Assembly: GCA_000493945.1 (NCBI GenBank) | Contig: AWNW01000077.1 | Span: forward strand, 1 to 7,729 | From: Candidatus Hydrogenedens terephthalaticus JGI OTU-1 | GTDB taxonomy: Bacteria; Hydrogenedentota; Hydrogenedentia; Hydrogenedentales; Hydrogenedentaceae | DNA length: 7,729 nt | Reading direction: 5' to 3' | Shown: positions 1 to 6,804 of the stretch, one piece after another | How the letters are laid out: each line of letters opens with the position of its first letter | Position numbering within the stretch: position 1 is the stretch's first letter | Made by a program: the position numbers and the translations under genes | Notes under the pieces: model-generated | What the model was told of the DNA's origin: nothing | What the model saw: the letters and a program-made list of their open reading frames with translations, nothing else | Databases searched by the model: none

Positions 1-38
1 AATTACATCTATTTTTCACAAAAATCTATTACTATTTT

Positions 39-45
39 GGAGGAG
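39..45 (+). promoter_or_regulatory. Ribosome binding site that fixes the oxidoreductase start
   Basis: GGAGGAG lies 6 bases before ATG 52. It overlaps the codons of the longer reading frame that opens with TTG at 37, so the longer start is unlikely. No promoter could be recognised in the 38 bases upstream, which end at the window edge. Confidence 0.85.
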
Positions 46-51
46 TTTTCC

Positions 52-1416
52 ATGAAAAAGAATGAGATAACGCGAAGAATGTTTCTTACTGTTACTACCT
101 GCACAGCAATGGGCAGTGTTTTCGCACAGAACAAACCCAATACCGCAAAAGTTGTTCCCCGCAAACTTTCACCGAATGAAAAATTAAATTTGGCGGGTAT
201 TGGTATAGGTGGTAAAGGAAGAGAAGATATTCTTTCTTGTTCGCGTGAAAATATTGTTGCCTTATGTGATGTTGACCTTGACTATGCCAGTGAAACTATT
301 AAAAAAGCACCTCAGGCAAAGGTCTATCAGGACTTCCGAAAGATGTTTGACGAAATGGGTAAAGATATTGATGCTGTTACCATTTCAACCCCTGATCATT
401 CGCATGCAACGATTGCATATACCGCTATGAAATTGGGAAAACATGTTTATGTCCAAAAACCCATGACCCATACCATCGCCGAAGCAAAGCTTCTCCGTAA
501 AACAGCACAAGAAATGAAAGTTGCCACACAAATGGGAAATCAAGGGCATTCCGGTATAGGTGCACGAGAGGTATGCGAAATGATATGGACAGGTGCTATT
601 GGACAAGTGAAAGAAGCACATATCTGGACAGACCGTCCTCGCGATGGTTGGGGACAGGGCACACCCAATCCCTTGCCTGAACAACCGATTCCACCTTCGA
701 TGGATTGGAATTTATGGATAGGTCCAGCCCCCATGCGTCCCTATAATCGTGGGTATGCACCGCATAACTGGCGAGGATGGATAGATTTTGGTTGTGGTGC
801 CCTCGGAGATATGGGATGCCATATCATGGACCCCGCATTCTGGGCTCTTAAATTAGATAAAGCCAAAGAGGTTACTATTGAAATAGTTCAAATCGAGGGA
901 TATAATACACAGACCTATCCTATTAAATCCGTTGTGAAATATCATTTCTCTGAACGGGAGGATATGGGACCTGTAGATGTTTACTGGTATGACAAAGGAA
1001 ATAAACCGCAAAAACCTGCTGATATTCCTGCACAAGAAACAATCGGGGATGGCGATAATGGTTCTTTATTTATCGGGACAAATGGATACCTTACTGCGGG
1101 TGAATATGGAGGGAAAGCAAGGCTATTACCTGAATCACGCATGAATGACTATAAAAAGCCCGAACCTATCATTCCGCGTATTAGTGGGTCAAACCATTAT
1201 CGTAATTGGCTTGAAGCATGCAAAGGTGGAGAACCTGCCTGCTCGAATTTTGATTATGCAGCACCGCTTACAGAGGTTGTGCTTTTAGGCTGTATTGCTC
1301 AAAGACTAAATCGGAAAATCACCTATAATATGGCAGAAGGAAAATTTGTTGGTGATGATGAAGCCAATGCTATGTTAACGAAACCTTATAGAGAAGGGTG
1401 GGCTCTTCCAGCCTAA
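52..1416 (+). CDS. Tat-exported Gfo/Idh/MocA family oxidoreductase
   Basis: This encodes a 454-residue NAD(P)-dependent oxidoreductase of the Gfo/Idh/MocA family, which typically oxidises or reduces sugars and sugar derivatives; the substrate cannot be read from sequence. Residues 1-25 look like a Tat signal: a TRRMFL twin-arginine motif at 7-12, a short hydrophobic stretch, then VFA before a likely cleavage after Ala25. That suggests export as a folded protein with cofactor bound, as known for Zymomonas glucose-fructose oxidoreductase. The Rossmann fold follows, with a glycine-rich GIGIGGKG at 49-56, TPDHSH at 113-118 and QKP at 135-137, where most relatives have EKP. The C-terminal half carries LGDMGCHIMD (251-260), the usual location of the family's catalytic-site His and Asp. 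I chose ATG 52 over an in-frame TTG at 37 because GGAGGAG lies 6 bases before it and the Tat motif then sits close to the N-terminus. The gene stands alone on its strand and ends in a terminator. Family assignment is strong. Confidence 0.93.
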   Translation: MKKNEITRRMFLTVTTCTAMGSVFAQNKPNTAKVVPRKLSPNEKLNLAGIGIGGKGREDILSCSRENIVALCDVDLDYASETIKKAPQAKVYQDFRKMFDEMGKDIDAVTISTPDHSHATIAYTAMKLGKHVYVQKPMTHTIAEAKLLRKTAQEMKVATQMGNQGHSGIGAREVCEMIWTGAIGQVKEAHIWTDRPRDGWGQGTPNPLPEQPIPPSMDWNLWIGPAPMRPYNRGYAPHNWRGWIDFGCGALGDMGCHIMDPAFWALKLDKAKEVTIEIVQIEGYNTQTYPIKSVVKYHFSEREDMGPVDVYWYDKGNKPQKPADIPAQETIGDGDNGSLFIGTNGYLTAGEYGGKARLLPESRMNDYKKPEPIIPRISGSNHYRNWLEACKGGEPACSNFDYAAPLTEVVLLGCIAQRLNRKITYNMAEGKFVGDDEANAMLTKPYREGWALPA

Positions 1417-1417
1417 C

Positions 1418-1440
1418 AATCCCCGGGGATGGGGATTTTT
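1418..1440 (+). terminator. Rho-independent terminator of the Tat oxidoreductase gene
   Basis: A 7-bp perfect stem, AATCCCC (1418-1424) pairing with GGGGATT (1431-1437), with a 6-base loop, runs straight into a T tract ending at 1440. It begins 1 base after the stop codon. The loop itself is G-rich (GGGGAT), so the left arm could also pair with 1425-1428, but that hairpin would have no loop. The orientation suits only the plus-strand gene. Confidence 0.75.
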
Positions 1441-1452
1441 CCTATAAATTCT

Positions 1453-1490
1453 GCCGTATATTTGAGAAACCTCAAATATACGGCTCTTTT
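1453..1490 (+). terminator. Strong 14-bp hairpin, second and possibly bidirectional terminator
   Basis: A perfect 14-bp stem runs from GCCGTATATTTGAG (1453-1466) to CTCAAATATACGGC (1471-1484) with an AAAC loop, followed on the plus strand by TCTTTT. It lies just past the stop codon of the minus-strand transporter gene, so it may also end that transcript. However, the minus-strand tail (AGAATTTATAGG) is not a clean T run. It backs up the first terminator between two convergent genes. Confidence 0.8.
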
Positions 1491-1491
1491 A

Positions 1492-2415
1492 TTATTCGGG
1501 TGATTGTGTTTTTATATTCGATTGGGTAAATAATACAAGAACACACCCCAAAAGTAATATAGATGTTCCTATCCACTGAATTATGGATAAATGCTCATTT
1601 TTCCATAATAACAAAGCAAAGAAATGGGTAATCAAGGGGTTTAATGTGAGTAAGGTATTGCAAAAGGCGGAACCTAAATGCCATTGGGCATAGTGGAAAG
1701 AGGAATGGGCTACCGCGATTGGGAGAAGCCCCGAAAACAGGGCTATAAGATGTATGGAAACACTTGCATGTATTGCTTTCTCAGGAGAGCCCAGAAAGTA
1801 ACCTAAAAGTAATAATCCTATTGTAGTATATATCGAAATAACACCGAACATAGGAATGGGATGAAGTTCCCGTTCTACTGTGTATTTACCATATACGCAA
1901 TAAATACCCCATAAGAAAGCGGATAAAAATAAGGCTAAAACAGCACGGTATAGGTATGGAAATTCATCAATTGCTGAAGGTTTGTATATCAATAAAGCAG
2001 AACCAAGAATTCCCAAAATAGACCCGATAATAAATCGAGGATTTTTGATTAACGAGCGTTCTTCTGCAAAAACAAGGAATGAAAAAAAAGCAACAATAGG
2101 TATTTGTATCTTTGCTAAAATCTGTCCCAAACTTGCAGTAGAGTAATATATTCCTATCGTCCATGCAGACTGCATAACAACATTGGTGATAGATAGAATG
2201 AATGTAGGGAAAGGTTTTAAAAAAGCCTTTTTGAAGGCGTCTCTATAAAATAGAAGGCAATAAGGCACGAGAAAAAGAACGGCTCCGCTATACCTTATCC
2301 CTGCCTGCGTAAAAGGGTCGTAGGCATCCTGAAGGTATCGGATAAATATCGGTGAAAAAGACCAACCGAGTATGGCTAATGAAAGTGCTATCCCTGCTCT
2401 ATTCTTCTGAGACAT
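1492..2415 (-). CDS. EamA/DMT-superfamily transporter
   Basis: This is a 307-residue inner-membrane protein of the drug/metabolite transporter superfamily, with two EamA repeats (about residues 8-142 and 155-297) and about ten predicted hydrophobic helices. The N-terminal repeat opens with LAILGWSFSPIFIRYL and the second with FLSAFLWGIYCVYGKY, matching the internal duplication of the fold. The length is normal for the family. Members export or import small metabolites such as amino acids, sugars or nucleotide derivatives; no residue here identifies the substrate. Start ATG 2413-2415 has GGGAG (2421-2425) 5 bases upstream. The gene lies 65 bp after the leuB-like gene on the same strand with no obvious terminator between them, so co-transcription is possible. 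An amino-acid export role would be a guess from that neighbour only. Confidence 0.9.
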   Translation of the reverse strand: MSQKNRAGIALSLAILGWSFSPIFIRYLQDAYDPFTQAGIRYSGAVLFLVPYCLLFYRDAFKKAFLKPFPTFILSITNVVMQSAWTIGIYYSTASLGQILAKIQIPIVAFFSFLVFAEERSLIKNPRFIIGSILGILGSALLIYKPSAIDEFPYLYRAVLALFLSAFLWGIYCVYGKYTVERELHPIPMFGVISIYTTIGLLLLGYFLGSPEKAIHASVSIHLIALFSGLLPIAVAHSSFHYAQWHLGSAFCNTLLTLNPLITHFFALLLWKNEHLSIIQWIGTSILLLGCVLVLFTQSNIKTQSPE

Positions 2416-2480
2416 AGAGACTCCCTATTACCTAAAAATTATGCCCCCTATTTTACTTTTATGTATATCACTAATCAAAT

Positions 2481-3560
2481 TTATATTTTTGCTACATAAT
2501 CTGCAATCGCATCGCCAATTTTGGTTGTTGACCAACCCGATTCTTTAATTTCCTTTGCGGATAAACCGGGGAGTGCTTTGGATTCGAAAAACTTTATAAC
2601 TGCTTGCTCGAGTATCTCCGCTCCTTTATTCTCACCAATGTGGTCTAATAACATCTGACCGGCTAATATACAGGCAATGGGATTAATAATATTCATTCCT
2701 GTATATTTAGGAGCACTCCCTCCTATCGGCTCGAACATGGACACACCCTCTGGATTAATATTTCCACCCGCAGCGACACCCATACCCCCCTGTATCATGG
2801 CACCCAAATCGGTAATAATATCACCGAACATATTGTCGGTAACGATTACATCAAACCATTCCGGATTTTTTACCATCCACATAGTCGTTGCATCTACATG
2901 AGCATAATCGCGGGTAATGTCAGGGTATTCTTTTGCTCCCATCTCATGGAATGCTCGTTCCCACAAATCGAAAACGAATGTCAACACATTGGTTTTTCCA
3001 ACCAGCGTTAATTTCTTATCTTTATTCCGTTTTCGTGTCAATTCAAATGCATATTTTAAACAACGGTCAACTTCAAAACGCGTATACACACTTTCTTGAA
3101 TGGCTACTTCGTGGGGTGTTCCTTTCTTTTGAAATCCGCCGCATCCTGTATATAGTCCCCCCGTATTCTCACGAACGACAACAAAGTCAATTTCTTTCGG
3201 ACCTTTGTCTTTAATAGGTGTATAAACATTGGGATATAACTTTACAGGACGAAGATTAATATATTGGTCTAACTCAAAACGCAGACGAAGTAAAATTCCT
3301 TTTTCCAGAATACCCGGCTTCACATCCGGATGTCCTATGGCTCCTAAATAAATAGCATCAAACTTTTTTAATTCATCTACTGCGGTGTCAGGCAGAACTT
3401 CTCCCGTTTTTAAATAGCGGTCACCACCAAAATCATATTCTACCGTATCTATCGAAAACCCTAACTTCTGCGCTACAGCATTTAATACTTTTACACCTTC
3501 CCTTAATACTTCAGGACCTGTTCCATCACCAGGTAATAAAGCAATACGATAAGTCGCCAT
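2481..3560 (-). CDS. leuB: 3-isopropylmalate dehydrogenase family (LeuB-like)
   Basis: This 359-residue enzyme belongs to the isocitrate/isopropylmalate dehydrogenase family, which oxidises and decarboxylates 2-hydroxy acids using Mg2+/Mn2+ and NAD(P)+. In leucine synthesis it would convert 3-isopropylmalate to 4-methyl-2-oxopentanoate. Visible motifs are LLPGDGTGPEV near the N-terminus, substrate-binding arginines in LLRLRFELDQYINLRP (R92, R94, R104), R130 in VVRENTGG, Y137, K189 in VGKTNV, D223, and the metal ligands D247 and D251 in MFGDIITDLG. The cofactor loop (EPIGGSAPKYTG, 277-288) is odd. LeuB normally has HGSAPDI, with Asp binding the NAD ribose; here Lys285-Tyr286 resembles the NADP pair of E. 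coli isocitrate dehydrogenase. The leucine role is favoured by the NLRP helix, but a tartrate/malate or homoisocitrate-type dehydrogenase is not excluded, and no leuA, leuC or leuD is nearby. AAGGGAG (3569-3575) lies 8 bases before ATG 3558-3560. Confidence 0.85.
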   Translation of the reverse strand: MATYRIALLPGDGTGPEVLREGVKVLNAVAQKLGFSIDTVEYDFGGDRYLKTGEVLPDTAVDELKKFDAIYLGAIGHPDVKPGILEKGILLRLRFELDQYINLRPVKLYPNVYTPIKDKGPKEIDFVVVRENTGGLYTGCGGFQKKGTPHEVAIQESVYTRFEVDRCLKYAFELTRKRNKDKKLTLVGKTNVLTFVFDLWERAFHEMGAKEYPDITRDYAHVDATTMWMVKNPEWFDVIVTDNMFGDIITDLGAMIQGGMGVAAGGNINPEGVSMFEPIGGSAPKYTGMNIINPIACILAGQMLLDHIGENKGAEILEQAVIKFFESKALPGLSAKEIKESGWSTTKIGDAIADYVAKI

Positions 3561-3636
3561 AAAACAATCTCCCTTATGTTAAGATTTTAATAACAAAACT
3601 CAATAAATTCAATGATTGTAAAAATTTTAAGCACCT

Positions 3637-3645
3637 ATTATAGCA
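3637..3645 (-). promoter_or_regulatory. Extended -10 promoter element for leuB-like gene
   Basis: Read on the minus strand this is TGCTATAAT, a consensus -10 hexamer with the TGn extension. No good -35 hexamer lies 16-18 bases further upstream, which is common for extended -10 promoters. Transcription would start near 3630, giving an untranslated leader of about 70 bases that shows no attenuator or T-box-like structure to me. Confidence 0.5.
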
Positions 3646-3730
3646 AAAATAATATCGGAAAAACACCTCCTTAGATTGGACTATAAATTTTAATGTGATA
3701 TTGCCAGTACTATCTAAGCGGTAAAAAGAA

Positions 3731-3807
3731 TTAACCACAGAGGACACAAAGGAAATTAAACTCAAAGGACACAGAGGAGGTAAGGGCGAGAAACCTTTCG
3801 CCCCTAC
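3731..3807. repeat. Composite intergenic repeat: two CACAGAGGACACA-type units plus a palindrome
   Basis: Two related 18-base units 25 bases apart share AGGACACAAAGGA (3741-3753) and AGGACACAGAGGA (3766-3778), each preceded by a CWCAAA/CACAG-like word. They run directly into an imperfect hairpin: 3780-3791 pairs with 3796-3807 across an AACC loop, giving twelve positions with one A-C mismatch and one G-T pair (core GGGCGA/TCGCCC). From memory, words like these are dispersed in many copies in several uncultivated-bacterial and deltaproteobacterial genomes; copy number here cannot be seen. The block lacks any transposase gene and is probably a non-autonomous REP-like element. Confidence 0.65.
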
Positions 3808-4035
3808 ATAAAAACAATTCAACAGGATCCACATGCCATGAATGCACGAATGTATGAAGAAAGAATATCCGAGGCAGGGCGGTTCAGATTCACTGTTTAA
3901 ATAATATTTTTTGATTGTTTGCTCATGGTGGTTCGTTTTTATTCAAAGGTTTTATATTGAAAATATTTTTGTTGTGAATAAACATTTTTATTTTGTATAT
4001 GTTAAAATATAAAAAATAAGATTTGTTATTTGCAA

Positions 4036-4040
4036 AGGGA
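4036..4040 (+). promoter_or_regulatory. Ribosome binding site that fixes the HD-GYP start
   Basis: AGGGA lies 6 bases before ATG 4047. It sits inside the reading frame of a possible TTG start at 4023 that has no such site of its own, so the ATG is preferred. Confidence 0.7.
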
Positions 4041-4046
4041 AGCACA

Positions 4047-5045
4047 ATGGAAGATACCCCCAAAAAAACAGAGGAAACAACTGATATACAAAAAGATTAC
4101 TTTCCAATTCCTATTTCTCTATTGCAAATAGATAAGATAGTAAATTTTGATTTATATCTGCGAACAAACGCAAATAAGCAGCCTTTACTTTATCGGTCAA
4201 AAAGTTTACCTATCTCTGAAAATGATATAGCTCGATTAAAGGAAAAGAGTATTGAAATATTATATGTCCATTCTGAAAATAAAAGGGAATATAAACGCTA
4301 TCTTGAAACAAATTTAAGGGATATTCTCTCGGATAAAAATGTTCCCGTTCAGAAACGGACAGAGGTTCTTTACACAGTTACAACGCAGGCTGTCAAAGAA
4401 ATGTTAGATGACCCTCGTAGCGGTGAACTTTTGCCTCGCTCCCGTAATTTAGTTGAAAATACTTTAGATTTTATATTTCATGAACCCACTGCCTTCCAAT
4501 GTATGCTAAAAGTCACGAATTTTGATTATTACACACATACCCATTCCGTTAATGTAGGGATTTTCAGCGTATTTCTTGCAAAAGAAATTAATTTTTCCGA
4601 GGATGAATTGCTCCGCTTTGGTATGGCTTCTTTATTGCATGATATTGGTAAATGTCGAGTAGACCCTAAGATTGTAAATTTTCCTGGGAAATTATCCGAA
4701 GAGCAGTTCGAACAGATGAAAAAACATCCGGAATATGGTTATGAAATTTTAACGAAGGAACAAGGATTAAAAGACGAATTACAATTGGATGTAGTCCTAC
4801 ATCATCATGAAAAATTAACCGGGAATGGCTACCCCCATAAATTAAAAGGGGATGAAATTAGTATTTATGCACGGGTATCTGCAATAGCTGACATTTTTGA
4901 TGCACTAACTACTCGACGGAGTTATAAAAACGCCTTCTCTTCATTTGATGCATTAAAACTCATGAAAGAAAAAATGAGTGATGAATTAGACCAGCAAATA
5001 TTTAAAAAATTTATCCTCTTAATGAGTGAAAAGAAACAAACATAA
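4047..5045 (+). CDS. HD-GYP domain cyclic-di-GMP phosphodiesterase
   Basis: This 332-residue cytoplasmic protein has no membrane segment. Residues 18-90 form a small N-terminal domain (FPIPISLLQIDK, FDLYLR, IEILYVHSE) of the type often found before HD-GYP domains; residues 90-150 look helical and may link or dimerise. The HD-GYP domain (about 155-332) has all its signature residues: H166 in THTHSVNVG, H198-D199 in LLHDIGK with K202, H227 in KKHPEYG, H253-H254-E255, GNGYP at 259-263, and D282 with DALTTRRSYK following. Family members bind two or three metal ions and hydrolyse cyclic-di-GMP to pGpG or GMP, or sometimes cyclic GMP-AMP. With the motifs intact, an active enzyme is likely. There is no receiver, PAS or GGDEF domain, so the input signal is unknown. 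The gene appears monocistronic, divergent from leuB and convergent with the isomerase gene. Confidence 0.92.
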   Translation: MEDTPKKTEETTDIQKDYFPIPISLLQIDKIVNFDLYLRTNANKQPLLYRSKSLPISENDIARLKEKSIEILYVHSENKREYKRYLETNLRDILSDKNVPVQKRTEVLYTVTTQAVKEMLDDPRSGELLPRSRNLVENTLDFIFHEPTAFQCMLKVTNFDYYTHTHSVNVGIFSVFLAKEINFSEDELLRFGMASLLHDIGKCRVDPKIVNFPGKLSEEQFEQMKKHPEYGYEILTKEQGLKDELQLDVVLHHHEKLTGNGYPHKLKGDEISIYARVSAIADIFDALTTRRSYKNAFSSFDALKLMKEKMSDELDQQIFKKFILLMSEKKQT

Positions 5046-5094
5046 AATTCACTACACATACATTGATAACTTAAAAATTTCTCATAAAAGAATA

Positions 5095-5133
5095 AGGACA
5101 GGCTTTTTTGAACCTGTCCTACAAATTTTGTAG
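5095..5133. terminator. Compound inverted repeat between convergent genes, probable bidirectional terminator
   Basis: AGGACAGG (5095-5102) pairs with CCTGTCCT (5113-5120) around a 10-base loop. Overlapping its right end is a second perfect repeat, CTACAAA (5119-5125) and TTTGTAG (5127-5133), around a single T. Neither direction has an ideal T tract: on the minus strand the hairpin is followed by TATTCTTTTAT, which suits the isomerase gene slightly better. It occupies the gap between two convergent stop codons, which supports a termination role. A dispersed palindromic repeat is the alternative. Confidence 0.55.
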
Positions 5134-5163
5134 TAGATATAGACTATCCATTGTTGTTAGACA

Positions 5164-6762
5164 TTACTTCTTAAATCTTGAACGAACATCTCCGGCAACA
5201 CGTGTTGAAATGCCTAAGGAACGGCAAGTTGCAATAAGTTCTGCCAGTACATCGCCATACCCAATAACGATGTGATTGGACATGTGCGATGCCATGAGTT
5301 GGTCACGGTCGTAACCCGGAATATGGACATTGGCAATAGGCCATTGAGGTGTTGTTTTATTCAGTCTATCCTGCAATTCTTCCTTCGGCACTTCAACGAC
5401 TTCACCCAATCCACAATCCATACCTAATTTTCCACCTGCTTCATAGGCGCGTGCCCATGTAATAACTCCGGGTTTAGACACACCGGAGCAAGTCCCACCG
5501 CCTAACGGGAAATACATCGGTGGTTGGCGATATACCTTTGTATTTTTCCATCCGCCGAAGTGGGCAGGAGGAGCACCTCCAGAAATTAAAAATACCCACA
5601 GGAATTTCCCTTCAAAATCTCTACCCCAGCGGACATCATGCAAAGTAGTTTCAGGGGGCATCTTTTTACGGGAGTAAATCTCATATAACAATAATTGTGG
5701 AATACCTGCACCCATATCCCCTTCATTAAAATGAACTATGGGTTGTCCATCACGAATAATCTTCTTTGTTTCAGGGTCTCTTACCGGTGGACGGTCTGAG
5801 TTATTCAACATTCCTTCGACCAAATCTGAAGCGGGACAGCAACGCACCAATCCATATTGATATGGAATACCTATGGCGCTTAAACCATATCGAGCTACCA
5901 TACGCACAGCAGAACTATACATTTTCATCTGTGAAAGCACCTGGTCATATACTAAATCGGTAAATTTGTTCGTTCCCCAATCGAACCATGTTCCTTTCTT
6001 CACCAGCCAATCCAGATGTTTTTGTGCCTCTTCATCACTTACAAGGTTCATTTCTGCTAATAAATCGGATTGGTTTAAATATTCAATCGGTAGACCGACA
6101 GCACCCAACTTTGCCGGGTCCATAACAGCATTGAGCATCCCCATACAACCCGGGTCAAACTGTCCCATAATACGCCGATTTCTCAAAATATCTTCGGCTA
6201 ATTTCTTCCCAAATTGTTCAGCAGATGCAGGCAGATTTAATTTTTCTGCATCGGTAAGATGACTTAAGTCATGCACAACCTTACCGGTATCTAACCATTC
6301 CTTCAGTTTTTTCATAAATATCGGGTCATCTGAAAATGTCTCGCTCCATAAACGCGAATGAGCCACATTTAAGCGGTCTAAAGTTGCTGAATGATTGAGT
6401 AAAGCGACCAGACCAGGCCATGTGCCATCGAAATTTGCCAGTAGAAGCACAGGTCCTCGATGTGTTTGTAAAGGACCTGAAACATGGTGAGAATATGCCC
6501 AGATATTCAAAACCACAATTACAGGAGCATCCGATTCAATTTGAGAAAAAACCTGAACACCCTCACATTGTTTTGTAATAAAGCCGTGTTTCTTTTTGGC
6601 ATCATATTTGGGCAATACTTTAGTATTGTATCCTAATTTCTTCAACGCCTTTTGTAGCAAATCCAATGTCTTTTCCTGCATAGGCCAACCGACACGACAT
6701 GCGGTGTCTCGAAAATCCCCATTGTTTACAAGATACACAATCTTATTTTTAGATGTAGCCAT
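5164..6762 (-). CDS. L-fucose isomerase family protein (FucI/AraA-like)
   Basis: This 532-residue protein resembles the L-fucose/L-arabinose isomerase family, cytoplasmic metal-dependent enzymes that interconvert aldoses and ketoses. The N-terminal region (about 1-200) has the alternating strand-helix pattern of that family, including a sugar-facing segment around LLLANFDGTWPGLVALLNHSA (108-126). The central region contains NEGDMGAG (346-353), whose Glu347-Gly-Asp349 matches the EGD motif I know from family members and is a likely Mn2+ site. GGGTCSG (421-427) and the C-terminal histidines H493 and H497 in ASHMSNHIVIGYGD may complete the active site. Assigning individual ligands is inference, since I cannot align it. 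It is somewhat shorter than E. coli FucI (591 residues) and divergent, so the true sugar may not be fucose. ATG 6760-6762 is preceded by AAGGAG (6770-6775) at 7 bases. It follows a Gfo/Idh/MocA gene on the same strand by 80 bp, suggesting linked sugar catabolism. Confidence 0.75.
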   Translation of the reverse strand: MATSKNKIVYLVNNGDFRDTACRVGWPMQEKTLDLLQKALKKLGYNTKVLPKYDAKKKHGFITKQCEGVQVFSQIESDAPVIVVLNIWAYSHHVSGPLQTHRGPVLLLANFDGTWPGLVALLNHSATLDRLNVAHSRLWSETFSDDPIFMKKLKEWLDTGKVVHDLSHLTDAEKLNLPASAEQFGKKLAEDILRNRRIMGQFDPGCMGMLNAVMDPAKLGAVGLPIEYLNQSDLLAEMNLVSDEEAQKHLDWLVKKGTWFDWGTNKFTDLVYDQVLSQMKMYSSAVRMVARYGLSAIGIPYQYGLVRCCPASDLVEGMLNNSDRPPVRDPETKKIIRDGQPIVHFNEGDMGAGIPQLLLYEIYSRKKMPPETTLHDVRWGRDFEGKFLWVFLISGGAPPAHFGGWKNTKVYRQPPMYFPLGGGTCSGVSKPGVITWARAYEAGGKLGMDCGLGEVVEVPKEELQDRLNKTTPQWPIANVHIPGYDRDQLMASHMSNHIVIGYGDVLAELIATCRSLGISTRVAGDVRSRFKK

Positions 6763-6786
6763 ATCTTTACTCCTTATGTTTTCTTT

Positions 6787-6801
6787 GTTTACAACATAAA
6801 C
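6787..6801. promoter_or_regulatory. Possible operator overlapping the isomerase transcription start
   Basis: GTTTA (6787-6791) and TAAAC (6797-6801) form an inverted repeat with a 5-base spacer, just downstream of the -10 element and covering the predicted start point. A wider pair, TATGTT (6775-6780) and AACATA (6793-6798), overlaps it. A repressor bound here would block initiation. In such AT-rich DNA the match could be chance. Confidence 0.3.
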
Positions 6802-6804
6802 ATC

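Larger units (their letters stand above)
3561..4046. other. 486-bp divergent intergenic region between leuB-like and HD-GYP genes
   Basis: The region contains the leuB-side extended -10 element, a composite repeat (3731-3807), and a very AT-rich stretch (about 3900-4030) before the HD-GYP gene. The AT-rich stretch probably carries that gene's promoter. TTGTGA (3972-3977) with TATATG 18 bases later, and TAAAAT at 4003-4008, are weak candidates and none is convincing. Short related words around 3838-3853 (CATGAATG, CACGAATG) may be the remnant of another repeat. No protein-coding gene or known riboswitch was recognised; in particular I could not fit a cyclic-di-GMP riboswitch. Confidence 0.6.

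Noticed and set aside
3561..3636. Leucine attenuator or T-box leader before the leuB-like gene
   Set aside because: The roughly 70-base leader has no run of leucine codons in a small frame, no T-box sequence and no terminator hairpin.
3731..3807. CRISPR array
   Set aside because: Only two imperfect units, with a spacing far too short for repeat-spacer structure and no cas genes.
3574..3834. 86-residue minus-strand open frame upstream of the leuB-like gene
   Set aside because: It runs through the composite repeat and the leuB promoter, has no ribosome binding site at its ATG, and its Cys/Phe/Leu-rich translation resembles no family I know.
3860..4046. Cyclic-di-GMP riboswitch upstream of the HD-GYP gene
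   Set aside because: The gene's function prompted a look, but I could not fit the conserved GEMM core or paired helices in this AT-rich stretch.
5873..6262. 129-residue plus-strand open frame
   Set aside because: It lies entirely antisense to the isomerase gene, whose protein has clear family motifs in the other frame; it has no ribosome binding site or recognisable domain.
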